Under the pieces are notes generated by a model that saw nothing but the letters and a program-made list of their open reading frames with translations, was not told the origin of the DNA and did no database searches. Shown here one piece after another: positions 47,755 through 59,700 of a stretch of 64,000 nt of DNA; within the stretch, counting starts at the first letter, position 1; every line of letters begins with the position of its first letter. The stretch comes from Mangifera indica (taxonomy: Eukaryota > Streptophyta > Magnoliopsida > Sapindales > Anacardiaceae): contig NC_058137.1 in NCBI RefSeq assembly GCF_011075055.1, positions 28,195,463 through 28,259,462 on the forward strand, written 5' to 3'. The position numbers and the translations under genes were made by a program.

Positions 47755-50700
47755 TTATCCAACCAGAGCCTCCTCGTTCTCAACTGTGGAGTCAGAGACA
47801 GCATCGTCGTTGGTCAAGTTTGAAACTTCACCAGCCAGAGAGGAGGCAGTATCATCGATGGTCACATTTGAAACTTCACCACACAAAGAGGAGGCAGTAT
47901 CCTCAACAGTCAAGTTTGAAACTTCACCACCCAGAGATGATGTTTCATCTTCACCACTGATAGATGTTCCTGGGGAAGCCTCAGAAGTAGCTATACTGTG
48001 GCCATTAGTGGAGGATGCCTTGGGAGTAGCCATACTGTGACCATTAGCCGTGGTTGGGGAAGGCACAGGCGAGGAGAAGGGAGACGAATCTGCCTCTTCC
48101 ACTTGCTGTTGTAAGCTCCAGTACATTATGCTGGCAGTTAATGTGAGGATCATCTTCTGGTTTACCTGCCAAAACATTATGAGCAAATAGAGTCATAAGC
48201 TCATTTTTCTTGCTCTGTTGATAAGTTGATAAATTTCCTAGAACTATCATTGTTTTGTTCAAAGCAACATGATAACAACACCATTAGGTCAGACTAGCAT
48301 CCGTACCTCCATGATGTCCTCAGGTAACAAGAAAATGGAACAGCCAAGTTTTCGCGCCACGCTAATAATGTATGTAGCATTCAACCTCTTTTCCTCGTCT
48401 ACCATATCAATCATAGTGAAAATGAAATGTTCTGATGAGCTTATACTGTATTTTTCTCAGTTAAGAAAAGGGATTTCTATCCTGATGTGCAAAAAAAAAT
48501 ACTCTACAAAAAAACAATAATAATAATAGAGCATTAAATATCATCAACAAATATCATACCACTTTCACCCTTGGTGACAAGGTTCCAGTTCACCACTCGC
48601 GGCTCCACAGAGCTTAGAAGCTCAAGGAAGAATAGTCCACTAGACAGGCTCTTATCCTGAAGAATCCCAATAAGCACAAATAAATCAAAGTTTTAAACGA
48701 AAGTTGAATACTAAAGAAACAATGCCAAACTTTGTTTAACCTTGAAGCTCTCCATTTGCAAAGTTCTGCCTGTACTTTTGACTTTGTTGTTTGCCCAATT
48801 AAGGATATCGGCATCAGTAATCTCCTTCCCTTGCGAGCGGGACCGGAGGTTTCTCAACAGTTGAAGCATGTTGAATCTCATCAATTGCCATAGGAAAGCT
48901 GTAGCAAGTTCACAAGGCACAGAAACATCAGGCAGGGCAAGCAATATCTGAAGTAATACAGCAATAAAGACAAGATGGATGCATTACCAAGAATGAGCTT
49001 CTTATTTCCTTGTACAATATCATTTCCAGCAACATTCACAAGAGAAAATTTCAGCTGCTTTCCAATCTTTACAACTTGATTGCAATTCTCTACTTTTCTA
49101 AACGGCATCTTAATTGGTGGCTTTGATGCATGCTTCCAGTTAACCGATCCAGGGGAAACTTTGTCCAGCACTTCCAGAAGAATCCATCTGAATGCACAAA
49201 AATGGTATACAAACTGTTCACTGATGAGTTTATAAGAAAATCAACCATAAATGATCCGTCACGTGATCCTACCCACAACAAGAAAACAAAAAACTAATCC
49301 AGTCCTCATGAGAATTATGCTATATTCTATCTGTGAAAGGCACAATAGTGACAATCGCTAACAAACAAACACTTACCCAGTCCGGACATCCTCAAACACA
49401 TTATTACAGTAAGTAGCAACTCCAAGACTGTTAATCCACAGTCGAAAGCATCTCTCTTCTCTAGATGTAAGCGCATCATCTGTCATCATCTCGGCAAATG
49501 AAACCTTTTTGCTGTCTGTAGTCAGGCCACTCCTGCAACAGTGCAGAAATCCTTTACCATCTACATTGCTAATGACAAAGGTATGAACTACATGCTTAAA
49601 GTCTAGTCTAAGAACGTCCACAACAAATCATGCTCAAAGTAAAAATTACTTCTGCATATGTTTCCAGCCAAATCAGAAAGGGGAAAAAATGAAAGGAATG
49701 AAATATGCTATGGTTTAGTTCATTTTCACCTTTGATGAAATATTTGTGCCACAAATGCAAGGTTCAAGTTTGTCGATCCCTCAACTATGTCTTTTGGGGT
49801 TAAATATCGTTTGCAGTCCATTTTCTCAGCATGGTCAAGTACCAGTTTAGCCCTTTCACTGGCATCCTTAGCATCTAATGTGGCTGGACTACAGTGTTCC
49901 GGTGCAAGGACATTAAGCAGGTAAGCATAAGCCTCACCATCCTGCAAGTTCATAAGCAGAAGAAATCAATATTAGCATCCTAGGTTAACATTTAACTATT
50001 TTTGTATCACAAAGATGATTAATCATCATTCCAATTGTAGTAGAAAAAGGGAAAAATAATAAAAAAATTATGCGGAGAAATGGTAACAAATGTATGAGTC
50101 ATAACTGATCAAGAGTGCTACCAGGTGCACAGCTTAGGAAGAAAATTACCTTCAAATCAGAAGAAAAATTTGTGACAGGCTTCTTGTATCCTGCCTTTTT
50201 CAGATGGAAATTCATCCATTTTAGTAAGACTTTCTCAGGGGCTAATCCCATAAGCTCCTCAACATCCTGCATAATATAAGTTGCATGATCAGAGATGGAC
50301 ACATAACGTCTCCTTGAATAAATTTTATTGGGCATATTGACATCAATAAAGAAAATTTCATTACAGTGCTGTCTTCCACCAATTCCACAAGTTGAGGTGT
50401 CTTCTTAAGGTTGAGATCGGCTAACAATTGGATCTGAAGATGCCACAATAAGTAAGCAAGAGCAAACAAATATGTGAGAAAACACGTCCCAACACTTGGA
50501 CCTTAAACAGAATTTTCCAGTTTCAAAAATTACACAACTCTATGTGAGTGAAAATAAGAGTGAAGTTTATCAGCATACCTTTATAATTTGGGAAATCAAT
50601 CCAAGCACCAGATGAGACTACAAAAAAACAAATGAAAACCGGAAAAAACCTCAGCCTACTAAACACGACAATTAAATTTGAATTTGTCCAAAAAAACTGA

Positions 50701-51664
50701 ATAAGCTAAACGTACTCTTCCTTCAACCAGATCTTGTGTACCAATGTTAACGACTGTACAGCCAATAGCCTTAGCAGAGTTGAGGCACAGAGTGTGATTC
50801 TCATTCCTCTCCCATGGGTTGAGTATCCGTTTTGTGTTGATAGCTCGTTCATCTATCGTTCCGGGCACAGCTACATTGATTAGCTTACTGCAGAAAATGA
50901 CAAGATAACATCAACACTGACACTACGGAGTATCAGCTTTAGCTGACAAAGCATTGTGTAAATAAGCAGACCCTGCTAAAATACCATAGGAGAACTCCAT
51001 CTTTTGCAAGCTCAAATAAATCATTTGTAGCTGGGTTTAAGGGAAGAAACTGCTTCAGAAAAGGATCATCCCCAAGATAGCTATTTATGTGAGCAACATA
51101 AGATGCTTTCTCTGATTCACTTATTGTGTGAAGAAGTGTGGTTGTGGAAGCCTTAAGAAACGATGAAGAGTTCTTTGCATTGCCCAATTTTGTGCTAGCT
51201 CGACCTTGCAAATTGAGATATGCCTGCCCGTTCCATAACGTCAAAGTTGACACAGAATGAACAAATGAAACTATGTAAATGCAGTATCATAACTTACCCT
51301 CAGAAAAGCTTCAAAATCAATCTCATCACTTGAGTCAGAATATGACTCTGCCAAGATCCCCTTGATATCCTCCTCAGTGAACATCGTACTAAAGGCCTTC
51401 AATTTCACCATGAAAGGTGGCAAGTCTTCCACTGTAACTTTCCCATTTTGATTCTTTGCCGATATAAACTACAAAAGAATCACCAGAAAAGTTTCCGAAA
51501 TATAATTCAGAACAAATTTGACTACATTCCTAAATTCAAGCAATAAACAGCTACCAAATTAAACAAGAAAATCTTACTTTTGACTTGAGGCTGCGAAGCT
51601 CAACTTGTGTGAACTGGCTTTGAAGCCATTGATCTGAAACAAGAACTCCAACATAGCTTGACAT
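47755..51664 (-). CDS. FIM: Fimbrin (actin-bundling protein), 739 aa, intact
   Basis: Cross-links actin filaments in the cytoplasm. Fourteen coding exons: 51664-51578, 51468-51298, 51223-50985, 50887-50716, 50617-50579, 50433-50365, 50266-50150, 49941-49730, 49532-49377, 49187-48988, 48898-48741, 48656-48560, 48398-48307, 48165-47755. The protein begins [20 protein letters not shown], the typical plant fimbrin start. An EF-hand-like segment (residues about 10-80, without clear calcium loops) is followed by four calponin-homology domains with [38 protein letters not shown] and ILNWANNKV. After the last CH domain ([10 protein letters not shown], about residue 615) comes a Ser/Thr/Glu-rich tail of about 110 residues with three SSL-GEVSN-T repeats. 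Plant fimbrins are about 650-740 aa; this is at the upper end because of the tail. It is closest in position to the Arabidopsis fimbrin At5g55400. Confidence 0.96.
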
Positions 51665-52800
51665 CCTCTAGAATTGATAACACGGAGACCAGTAACTATA
51701 CGCTTAACTTCTTCAAACAACAGAAAACTCGACAAAATTTTGCAGGAATCTTTAATCCCAGATTCCGAAAACCAATTTCACAATGAAGAACTCAGGCTCA
51801 GATCCTATGCTGATAGGAAAAAGACAATAACCCACTATCAAATCACCCTTTTATGTGGCTTAGCTTGCATGAACACCAAAATCCAACGCAAAAATATGAA
51901 AAACATAAAAGGAAAAAATAATATGAAATAAGGCCCAAAATGAACACAAATATAAACCACAAAACAATGACTAAATAATTCTTAGTTATCAGAACTGGTT
52001 AACAAGCACATAAAATCACAGAGGGCCCAAAAACAAAAAAACTGATATTCAATCAAAATACAGAACAAAATACCGATTCCAAAACAAAAAAGAGCCCACT
52101 TTCACAATAACCAAATCAACCAAAACTGTTAAGCAACAAGAAAACAGCAATGAAAACACTGTTCAATCACATTTACAACACATATATTCAGAACAACGAT
52201 AAAGGAACAAACTTTCACCTATAAAAACACATTTATCGCATTGCTACACGAGCATTTACTCTTCAATACAACAAAAACTAGAACCAAACCCATCAAGGAA
52301 AACAGAAAACAAACAGAACCAGATGAGCAGACCTGATAAAAGTTAGAACCAAGATTTCATATTAAGTGTGTTTCAAGGTTTGACTATTTTTCTTCGATGA
52401 ATCTTATGAGACAAGTAATATGAACGCGAAAGGATCAATTTTACTTCGCGAAAGAGCAAAGTGAGAGAAAGAGACGAAACCGGGTTTATTCCCGTACAAC
52501 AGCGTAAGAGACAGCCAAGAGTATACTGGCTTTGAAACTCATTTGATGATAATTAGGGTAGTTGCGAGTGTACATTTACAGAAGACTCGCTATCTCTGTG
52601 TGACACATAAGTAGATTTGGGTTTACACGTAGTTAAAGCTTGGGATTTTTGCCGAACCACTTGCGTTTCTTTTGTACTTACCAGTCTCACCACCTCTCCG
52701 GTTTCAGGGGAGGTTAATTCTGATTCACCCAACCGAAAACTGTAATTGCCGAATCGGTTAACAAGGAAAACCGCCTGAATTCGTGAATTCTTATCCAAAG
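51665..52800 (-). other. 5' leader and promoter of the fimbrin gene
   Basis: A leader intron is likely, since the sequence around 52330-52470 (upstream on the minus strand) looks like a CT/GA-rich leader exon ending in tttatcag|gtctgctc near 52330. An 81-codon minus-strand frame at 52798-52553 has no recognisable relatives and is probably chance. Confidence 0.4.
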
Positions 52801-55800
52801 AGATAACTTATGACATAAATGGAATGGTACTTAAAATAATATTATTATATTATAAAATATATTAAATTAATATTATAATATATATATTTTATAATATGAT
52901 GTATATTATAAAATATTAAATATATTATTAATATAATTAATTTTTTTATTATTTTATTGTTTTATTTTTAAAAAATAATTTTATGATATAATACACATTG
53001 CTATTATTAATTATTGATTTTTATAGTTTATATATTTATATTATTATAATATCGTTAAAGGGAAGTCTGAATAAAGGACAATTACTTATATTACTTTTAA
53101 ATAAATAATAAAATATTTTGATAATTTTTTATTATTAATAATTATGGGCAAAAAATTTTTTATTTTCAATTAATATAATAAATAACATAAAGATATTTTA
53201 AAATAATTACACTTAAAAGTATTTAAGTAAAATAATATACTAATATTTTTTTATTATTTTTAATTAAATATAATAATTATTTATATCTATCTAATTTTAT
53301 CAAATTTTATTAAATATAATAATAATTTATACACAATAATCTTCAGCATAACTTATCTTTAAGATAATTTTTTAATTTTGATAATAAAATATCTCTCAAA
53401 CTAAACGTCTCCTAAAAATTTTTGTAATAAGCAGAGATAATTGTTGAAGTAAAATTAATTATTTTTTATTAAATAGATTGGAGAAATTAATTAAGAAGAA
53501 TATTATACGGTGGTTAGATATGTGTACTAATGTAATTGCTTCACCATTAATTTTCAAGTATGTGTTAATGCATTGTACCTATATGAATATCATTAAGCTT
53601 CAAAGGTGGTAGTATTCATGCTTTCTTAACACTTCAATAAATAAATTTTATATATATAAAGGAAATTATAGAAATTACCCAAAATCATCAATATTTATAT
53701 TGTTTGAACTTAGAGTCGGATTCCAACAATTGAATATAAATAAAGTAAGATCAATTTGAATCCAAAAAACTAGTTCGAGATAAATAAATTCTTGATTCAA
53801 AAATAATTTAATTTTTAATTTAATTTAAATTAATTCAAACTCAAATTTTATAATCGATTTGAACTTAAATTTTTTATAAAATCAAATTCAATCACTCATT
53901 ACTCAAATTCAAGTTTGAATAGCTTGAATCAAATACAAGACAAATCAATAAAAAAAAAAGAGTAGGTGTAATATTATTGAAAAACAAAACCCATGGTCAC
54001 AAATAAATCTAATCTATAATAAGGTGGGGCTCTCCTAATAATGGCCCAATGAATCCCAAAAAGAATTCTTTATTGAATTCACACCTCTTTATGACAAGCT
54101 TCTTTCATGCCAATCCAATCCCAATTGTGATTGTGGGAAATCTAGGGCAAAAGATTGAAAAGATTGTCATTTTCATGCGTCCAAGAAAAGATGATGGCTT
54201 TAGAATATTGCATTCAAATGACAAGATTTGTAGCTTTATTGCATTAAAAAATGGCCTTAATGGGCAACAAATCTTTGGTCACATATTCAACCCCCTAGCC
54301 CCACCGACCTAACCGACCAAATTTGGCTTCCTCCACGTGGGTTTTGAACAAATAACTACATTTTGGCTTTTGGCATAACCTTTTACTTTTACAAATTCTA
54401 TAATTTCATTGTTGTTCCAAAAATATGAAAAAGGCTTTGGTCACGGTGGGTGGTCAAAGAAGAAGAAGACGGGGTTGCATGTGGGAAATTAGGGGTGTTC
54501 AAATCCAGATAATCAAAGTAGATCTAAATTTTTAGAAATCAAATTGAATATTCAAGGTGGATAGAATTTCAAGGTAAAAAAGAACCAAATTCAATTTGAT
54601 TAGGTTCTAAACCAAGCTGATAAACCAAATAAATCCAAATGAACTTGCCTTATGTTGTAGGGAGTCATTTCTCTCTTCTATACGCATCAATTAACCCCTA
54701 AAAGTGAAAGCCCTCTGAACCAGTTAAAATCCTAATTAAGATTCAGAAATCTGTTGCAAATATGAAGATTTAAACCCCAATTCGTACACTGCAACTCAGA
54801 ACCTTTACATATGTATCTTCTAAGTAGATTGCTCATGTCAGGAAACCCGAAAAAACAAAAAAAAAAATACACCAAATACGTAATACAGACAAACAAAAAT
54901 TTACATGAAAAACCCCTATATGAGAAAAACTATTGACAAACAATGAGGAAAAAATTCATTATAACTGAATAATATTATAAAGATAAAGAAAAAAAGATTT
55001 ATTTGTCTCTTTGTGTCAACTCTTAATTTTAATTATCTTTATTTTGTGACATCCTCTCACTTATTTTATATACATTCTCTTATAGGATATTTGTTGGTCA
55101 CATTTTTAAAACAAGTCATACCCACATTACAATAAGTCGTTTCAGTTTATAGGTTGTATCTACTATATTCAACTAAACTAGGATAAAGTCCTAATCATTA
55201 CATTCACTTAAGTATTTTCGGAAAGGTTTATATTGTCTTCACTTTTCAAAATTCATATTTCATGAATTTGAAAAACCCCTTACAAAATTTGAATCATCAC
55301 TATAGAACAGCTCAAATGTTTTATTAAGACTGAGTTTAGAAGAACCAAACTAGTATGTGTTGGATAACATTATGAATAATGAAGCTTTTTCATATGATTC
55401 TCACATGCCTAAAGCCATTAAAATTCGCTTTCACACCAGTTTTCTGGTATATGATCTCTTCCATCACATGCTATGATTTGATTTGTCCTGAGCACTCAAA
55501 GAAACACTTGGAAGAGTAGGAAAAGAAGCAGAAGAACGAATCGGGTCAGCCTAGAAGAATGTTCCTCTTACACATTTAAACGGACAAAAATTAATCAACA
55601 GTATTTAGTGGAAAACATCTCAAATATCTTAATCTCAAAAATCATTTATCACATATTTTTTAATGAAAAAGCACTCAACTAAATGCACACCAATGCTAGA
55701 TTTTATCTGAGTCAAACTCAAACAATTCCTAACTCAAGATCAGCTAGTGTTGGATTCAATCTGAACTGAACTCAAACAAAACTCAACCCAAGATCATAGA

Positions 55801-56130
55801 GTTGAGGCTCAAACTCCAAACTTTAATCAGTTTGTACAGCTACAACCAGCCCGCCTGTGAACTCCAAACTTTCTGTGAACAATTATTCTCCCTTTTATCA
55901 AAAGGATTCATTCTCAACTAGATTACCAAACTAGCACTGGTAATTCCACATTACATAATGAAAGCATCAATCTATTTTAGTTTTCTTCAACTCTTTTGTG
56001 ACCAAAACCACACTATTCTTCCCGTGACGCAGCTAAATATTCTAACACAAGAACCACACTCTAAAGATTAGTTATTGAAATTAAAAAAACTTATCATAAA
56101 ATCTCACACCAGAAACACATATTTTCCAAT
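52801..56130. other. AT-rich intergenic DNA
   Basis: 52830-53480 is extremely AT-rich, with almost only ATTA/TAAT motifs. 53690-53960 and 55690-55830 are degenerate members of the AACTCAAATTTGAA/AGCTCGAG repeat class. An 87-codon frame at 54049-54312 (+) shows no domain I recognise. No gene can be supported. Confidence 0.45.
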
Positions 56131-56352
56131 GTGAGATTCAAATTTTATACCTACCTTACATTTGGGATCATAATATCACCTCAACCACCAAGCAAGAAAC
56201 TTTGCAAGGTGGTTAGCAAGGCTAATTTGACTTGTCTTTGTAGCAACAAGAATGTTCTTCCTGCTATTGGGATTATTCCCAAGAATATCTTTGCCTTGGC
56301 TATGCCTAAGAAATGCGACCTTAAAACATCACCTGAATGCAAATGCAAGTAA
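56131..56352 (+). pseudogene. Fragment of a lipid-transfer-protein-like (8-Cys) gene
   Basis: The frame contains CKVVSKANLTCLCSNKN, VLPAIGI and MPKKCDLKTSPECKCK, the second half of the eight-cysteine motif of a plant bifunctional inhibitor/lipid-transfer-type protein. The CC pair of the motif is reduced to a single Cys (KKLCK), and the N-terminal half with signal peptide and first cysteines is not joined to it. Upstream, a short frame starting MKASIYFSFLQLF near 55959 might be a decayed signal peptide. LTP genes lie between fimbrin and NHX3 in Arabidopsis, which supports the assignment. It is unlikely to be functional. Confidence 0.6.
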
Positions 56353-56836
56353 TCTTATTTGCTTGTTTTGCTTAAGTCTTATGTCAAAATTTATTCTGTA
56401 ATACTTTTCTTTCTTTTTGTTTGCAGTGCATTGAGGCAGCAGATCTGCTTTATATCAACATATTCAAGGATTCTACAAGCCTTGTCTAGTCGTATATATA
56501 TAGATAAGCATTATAAAGAAGCTGTGTAGCAACTCTATTGAAAGTCTCATAAATAGAACAAGATTAATGAGAGGTGAGGATATAGCAAGAAAATGACTGG
56601 TGTGTGCTTGAACCATGCAATGTTCAGCTACTCTTTTCATTGAAGTATTATCGAAGACATCTGATCTAATTTGAAACCATATACAGAAACAGCCCCAACT
56701 TACTTGTACGCCATATAAGCCCCTTAACCTTATCTCAGGAGAATTTTAGCAACTACCTGAATCTCAACATTAACTTAAATTGATAGAGATGGGGAGTATT
56801 ACACCATTTTAATGAAGTTGACATAAGATTACCTGT
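56353..56836. other. Spacer between LTP fragment and NHX remnant
   Basis: Non-coding; includes the probable 3' UTR side of the NHX remnant. Nothing recognised. Confidence 0.4.
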
Positions 56837-58988
56837 CTAACATTCCAGCTGATCTCTGAGAGATCCCCCAAATATTGGTCTCACATAGTTATCATCAAAC
56901 CTCGTCCAATATGAATGATTGGTATATACAGGACGATCTAGAAGCATAGACAAACTATTCTTAGCACAAAGAAGGTTGGTTGTAGTCGATTCCTCCAGGG
57001 AGAGAGAAGGCAGGGTCATGTCTTCTTTTGGGGACATCAGTTCACACCTACTACTGTTGTTAGTCTCACGGTGAGGAAGCAGATATTGTATAAGCAGCCT
57101 TGTCAGAAAACCAAACTCCTGTAATCAAATTGATGATATTACTAATGCTTTCCCACTTAGAGGCATTTGAACATAGATTAAAATTCTAATTATATGCTGC
57201 ATTGTTGAAGCAGTGCAGTCAAACTCTATAAACAGTTGTAATATATAAGACAGCAGAACTACTAAATTCTACCCCAGAATGGAATTATGATTGGTATTTT
57301 CAGTATTAGGAATACCTAAATGGTAAAAGAAAAAAAAAATCATTTCGCAAAAGTGTACTAGCATAGTGAAGAGAACGACAATTATGGTGCAGGTAATCAT
57401 TGTAGCGCTAGCTGGATCCCACATAACACCGGTGTATGTGAACTTCACAAGCAAAGAGAGGTATTAAGCCAGGAAGCGAAGTGTTTACAGTAATCATGTT
57501 ATTAGTCATAAACCAATTAGCAAGATCACTTCAGTAAACTATCTTGAACTAAAGACAAACTTCTAGGAGAAGAAAAACATACCTGCTTAAAAGCCTAAGC
57601 CATAGAAACTGCACCTCTCATGAGGCCAGCTCACCAGATGACTATCTAGATAAATAGCAACTTCAGAAGCGTGTGACTAACAAAGAATGGAATATTTTTT
57701 GTCATAATTGCATAATGGATTACCATAATAAATGCTTAAACTGCCTAATCTGGTGCCTGAATGTAACTGAAGGTGTCCTGCGTCCTTTAATATAATTGGA
57801 CAATGCAGAGAGTGGAAACACAAATGCCACATGTCCAAGCAATATCAATAAGACTAAGAAACCATAGATGACCAAAGAAGTGCCAAAATTGCAGCCAATA
57901 AAAAGTTATAGCATATTGATAATCTTAGAAGACTCCAGTCGATAAATATATTAGCAATACAATTGGCAAGAACAAGGCCTGAAACTGATAATCTGATAAC
58001 ATATCATAGTTGTGTCATGATTTTTATGTCAATGGAAATTAACTAGAGAAAGACTTCACCTCTCAGTTTGTACTAATAAATTTACTGGACGATCTTCATT
58101 AGAAAATGACTTTCTGTTTGAAAATTTTCCTTTTGCAAATAGGGATTTCAAACGACATGCTGGCTTAACTAAAAGTGTACCAAAACTGGATGGACAGGGC
58201 ACAAATGGTGTAACAGTGCACATGACAAAACATCAACAAAGGGCATGTTCAATGGTCCATTGCACTTGAATTTTGAGGAATAAGTTTCTAGGAGAAAAGT
58301 GGACAGAATTTTAAATAATAAAATTACTACCCCAGCTTATTCATCTTCTAAATAATAAAACTACTACCCCAGCTTATTCATCTTCCACTTCTCAATGTCA
58401 AGTGCGTCCATTCCCACATATAGAAATAAAAAGTTTCAGCTACAAATGACATCATTGAAAACATATGCCTACAGAAGAGAAGTGAGAAGTCAAGCCATCA
58501 TATATAAATCAAGTTAAGCAAGCTAAGTTAGCTCAAGTTATGCTAATCCTGAAATACATGCCTGGTTGTAACTCTTGAACTGTCAGTCACATTATGCCAT
58601 GCATAGTGCGACATAAAAATCCCGCAGAAGAAAACAGTGAGAATGCCGCTTAGCTCTAACAGCTGCACAAAATGAAATTGCATTCAAGCCAGAAGTAAGA
58701 AATCATAAACTGCTGTGTCTTTTATGACCACACACATATCAAAAAAAAAAACACTCCAAAACAGGCCTCCTTCATACGACCCAATACAAAATTAGCAAAA
58801 ACAAAAACAAAGAAGTAAGAAGTTACAATCAAGATGGCAGTGATGGACACATTAACCCAGTGGCTCTCTTCAAGCAAGTGACCAACGATCAAACAAAGAC
58901 AAAGAATGGCCACAAACACCGATATGGGCACCACTTGGGCATGGTCATGCGATAAGTTTCTTCCAACTTCCATCAATTTATTCATCAT
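56837..58988 (-). pseudogene. Vacuolar Na+/H+ antiporter (NHX3/4 type) lacking most core exons
   Basis: NHX proteins (about 530 aa, 10-12 membrane segments) exchange Na+ or K+ for H+ at the tonoplast. Recognisable exons on the minus strand: 58988-58827 (MMNKLMEVGRN to ITAILI, first membrane segment with GHLLEE); 58662-58562 (SGILTVFFCG, MSHYAWHNVTDSSRVTTR); 58468 to about 58371 (SFVAETFLFLYVGMDALDIE); 57442-57359 (FTYTGVMWDPASATMI); 57118-56837 (FGFLTRLLIQYLLPH, FDDNYVRPIFGG, stop TAG). Missing are the exons for the pore and amiloride-site region (normally LFFIYLLPPII and the following approximately 200 residues) and the WWAGLMRGAVSMALA segment. The exon 58562 donor is GC instead of GT. The remaining exons stay in phase at most joins, but the product could not form the ion path. 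Confidence 0.82.
58312..58385. repeat. 37-bp tandem duplication at an NHX exon edge
   Basis: Units 58312-58348 and 58349-58385 differ at one position. The right unit overlaps the end of the NHX exon encoding LDIEKWKMNK, so the duplication copies the exon edge and the adjoining intron. Confidence 0.9.
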
Positions 58989-59700
58989 TTACCTCACCTT
59001 TTTACTTCATTTTATGTCTAAGATGTACACAATCTAACATGGAAAATATAAAATTCTTGGTGTATTTATCTCTGTTTTTGTTTGATATACATCCACACAA
59101 GAAATAAAATTTGCCCGGGAAACATGGGAGCTCGAGTGTTTAAAAACAGAAGTGACACGTGGGAATCACTTGCACACGAGGATGCCACATGTCGACCTTC
59201 ATTGATGTGGGCTTGGGACTTAAGAGTTTCATCTCTGCCTCGCAGTCGCAGAGGTAGAGAAGAGAGTCACAGGAAGCATGTCTCTTTTGGCACTTTGTCA
59301 TGTCAATTTTATTGCCGTTACGTTACTGGCGAGGCATTGTTACCGTCATGTTGCTGCTGCATTAATGTTGTCATTGTGTTATTAGCTAGGAGTTTCAAAT
59401 CTTCGAACTCGACGTGAGATTGATGTTTTGGTGAACTCGACTTGATGAGTGGGCTCATATAAAGGCCTCAATGAGGCCCAGTTCATAAATAGGCCTTTGC
59501 TTGGCCCAGTTCTTGAAACTAGATCTCAAGACAATGTGAATACAGCTTTCTGAGGTACGGAAGTTACACCCACCAAATTCCAAAATGGTTGGCTTCTTTC
59601 TTCTGATGCGAATTCTTTAAACAAAGTTTGCCGAAACTCCATGCGCAAATTATCTGTCAATTCAAAATAATATTAATATTAAAACACTCCTAATTAGCCT
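58989..59700 (-). promoter_or_regulatory. Upstream region of the NHX remnant with an ABRE/G-box
   Basis: gACACGTGGg at about 59154-59163 is a palindromic ABRE/G-box core some 170 bp upstream of the NHX start codon. ABA-response elements are common in NHX promoters; use here is inferred. A 111-codon plus-strand frame across this region (59082-59417) resembles nothing known and is treated as chance. Confidence 0.4.

Noticed and set aside
52553..52798. 81-codon minus-strand frame upstream of fimbrin
   Set aside because: No recognisable domain. It starts at the edge of a very AT-rich tract and lies in or beyond the fimbrin promoter. Conservation would be needed to accept it.
54049..54312. 87-codon plus-strand frame starting MNPKKNSLLNS
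   Set aside because: No family resemblance, no promoter or partner exons seen; probably chance in intergenic DNA.
59082..59417. 111-codon plus-strand frame with a Cys run
   Set aside because: It overlaps the upstream region of the NHX remnant; its composition is not protein-like and no motif is recognisable.
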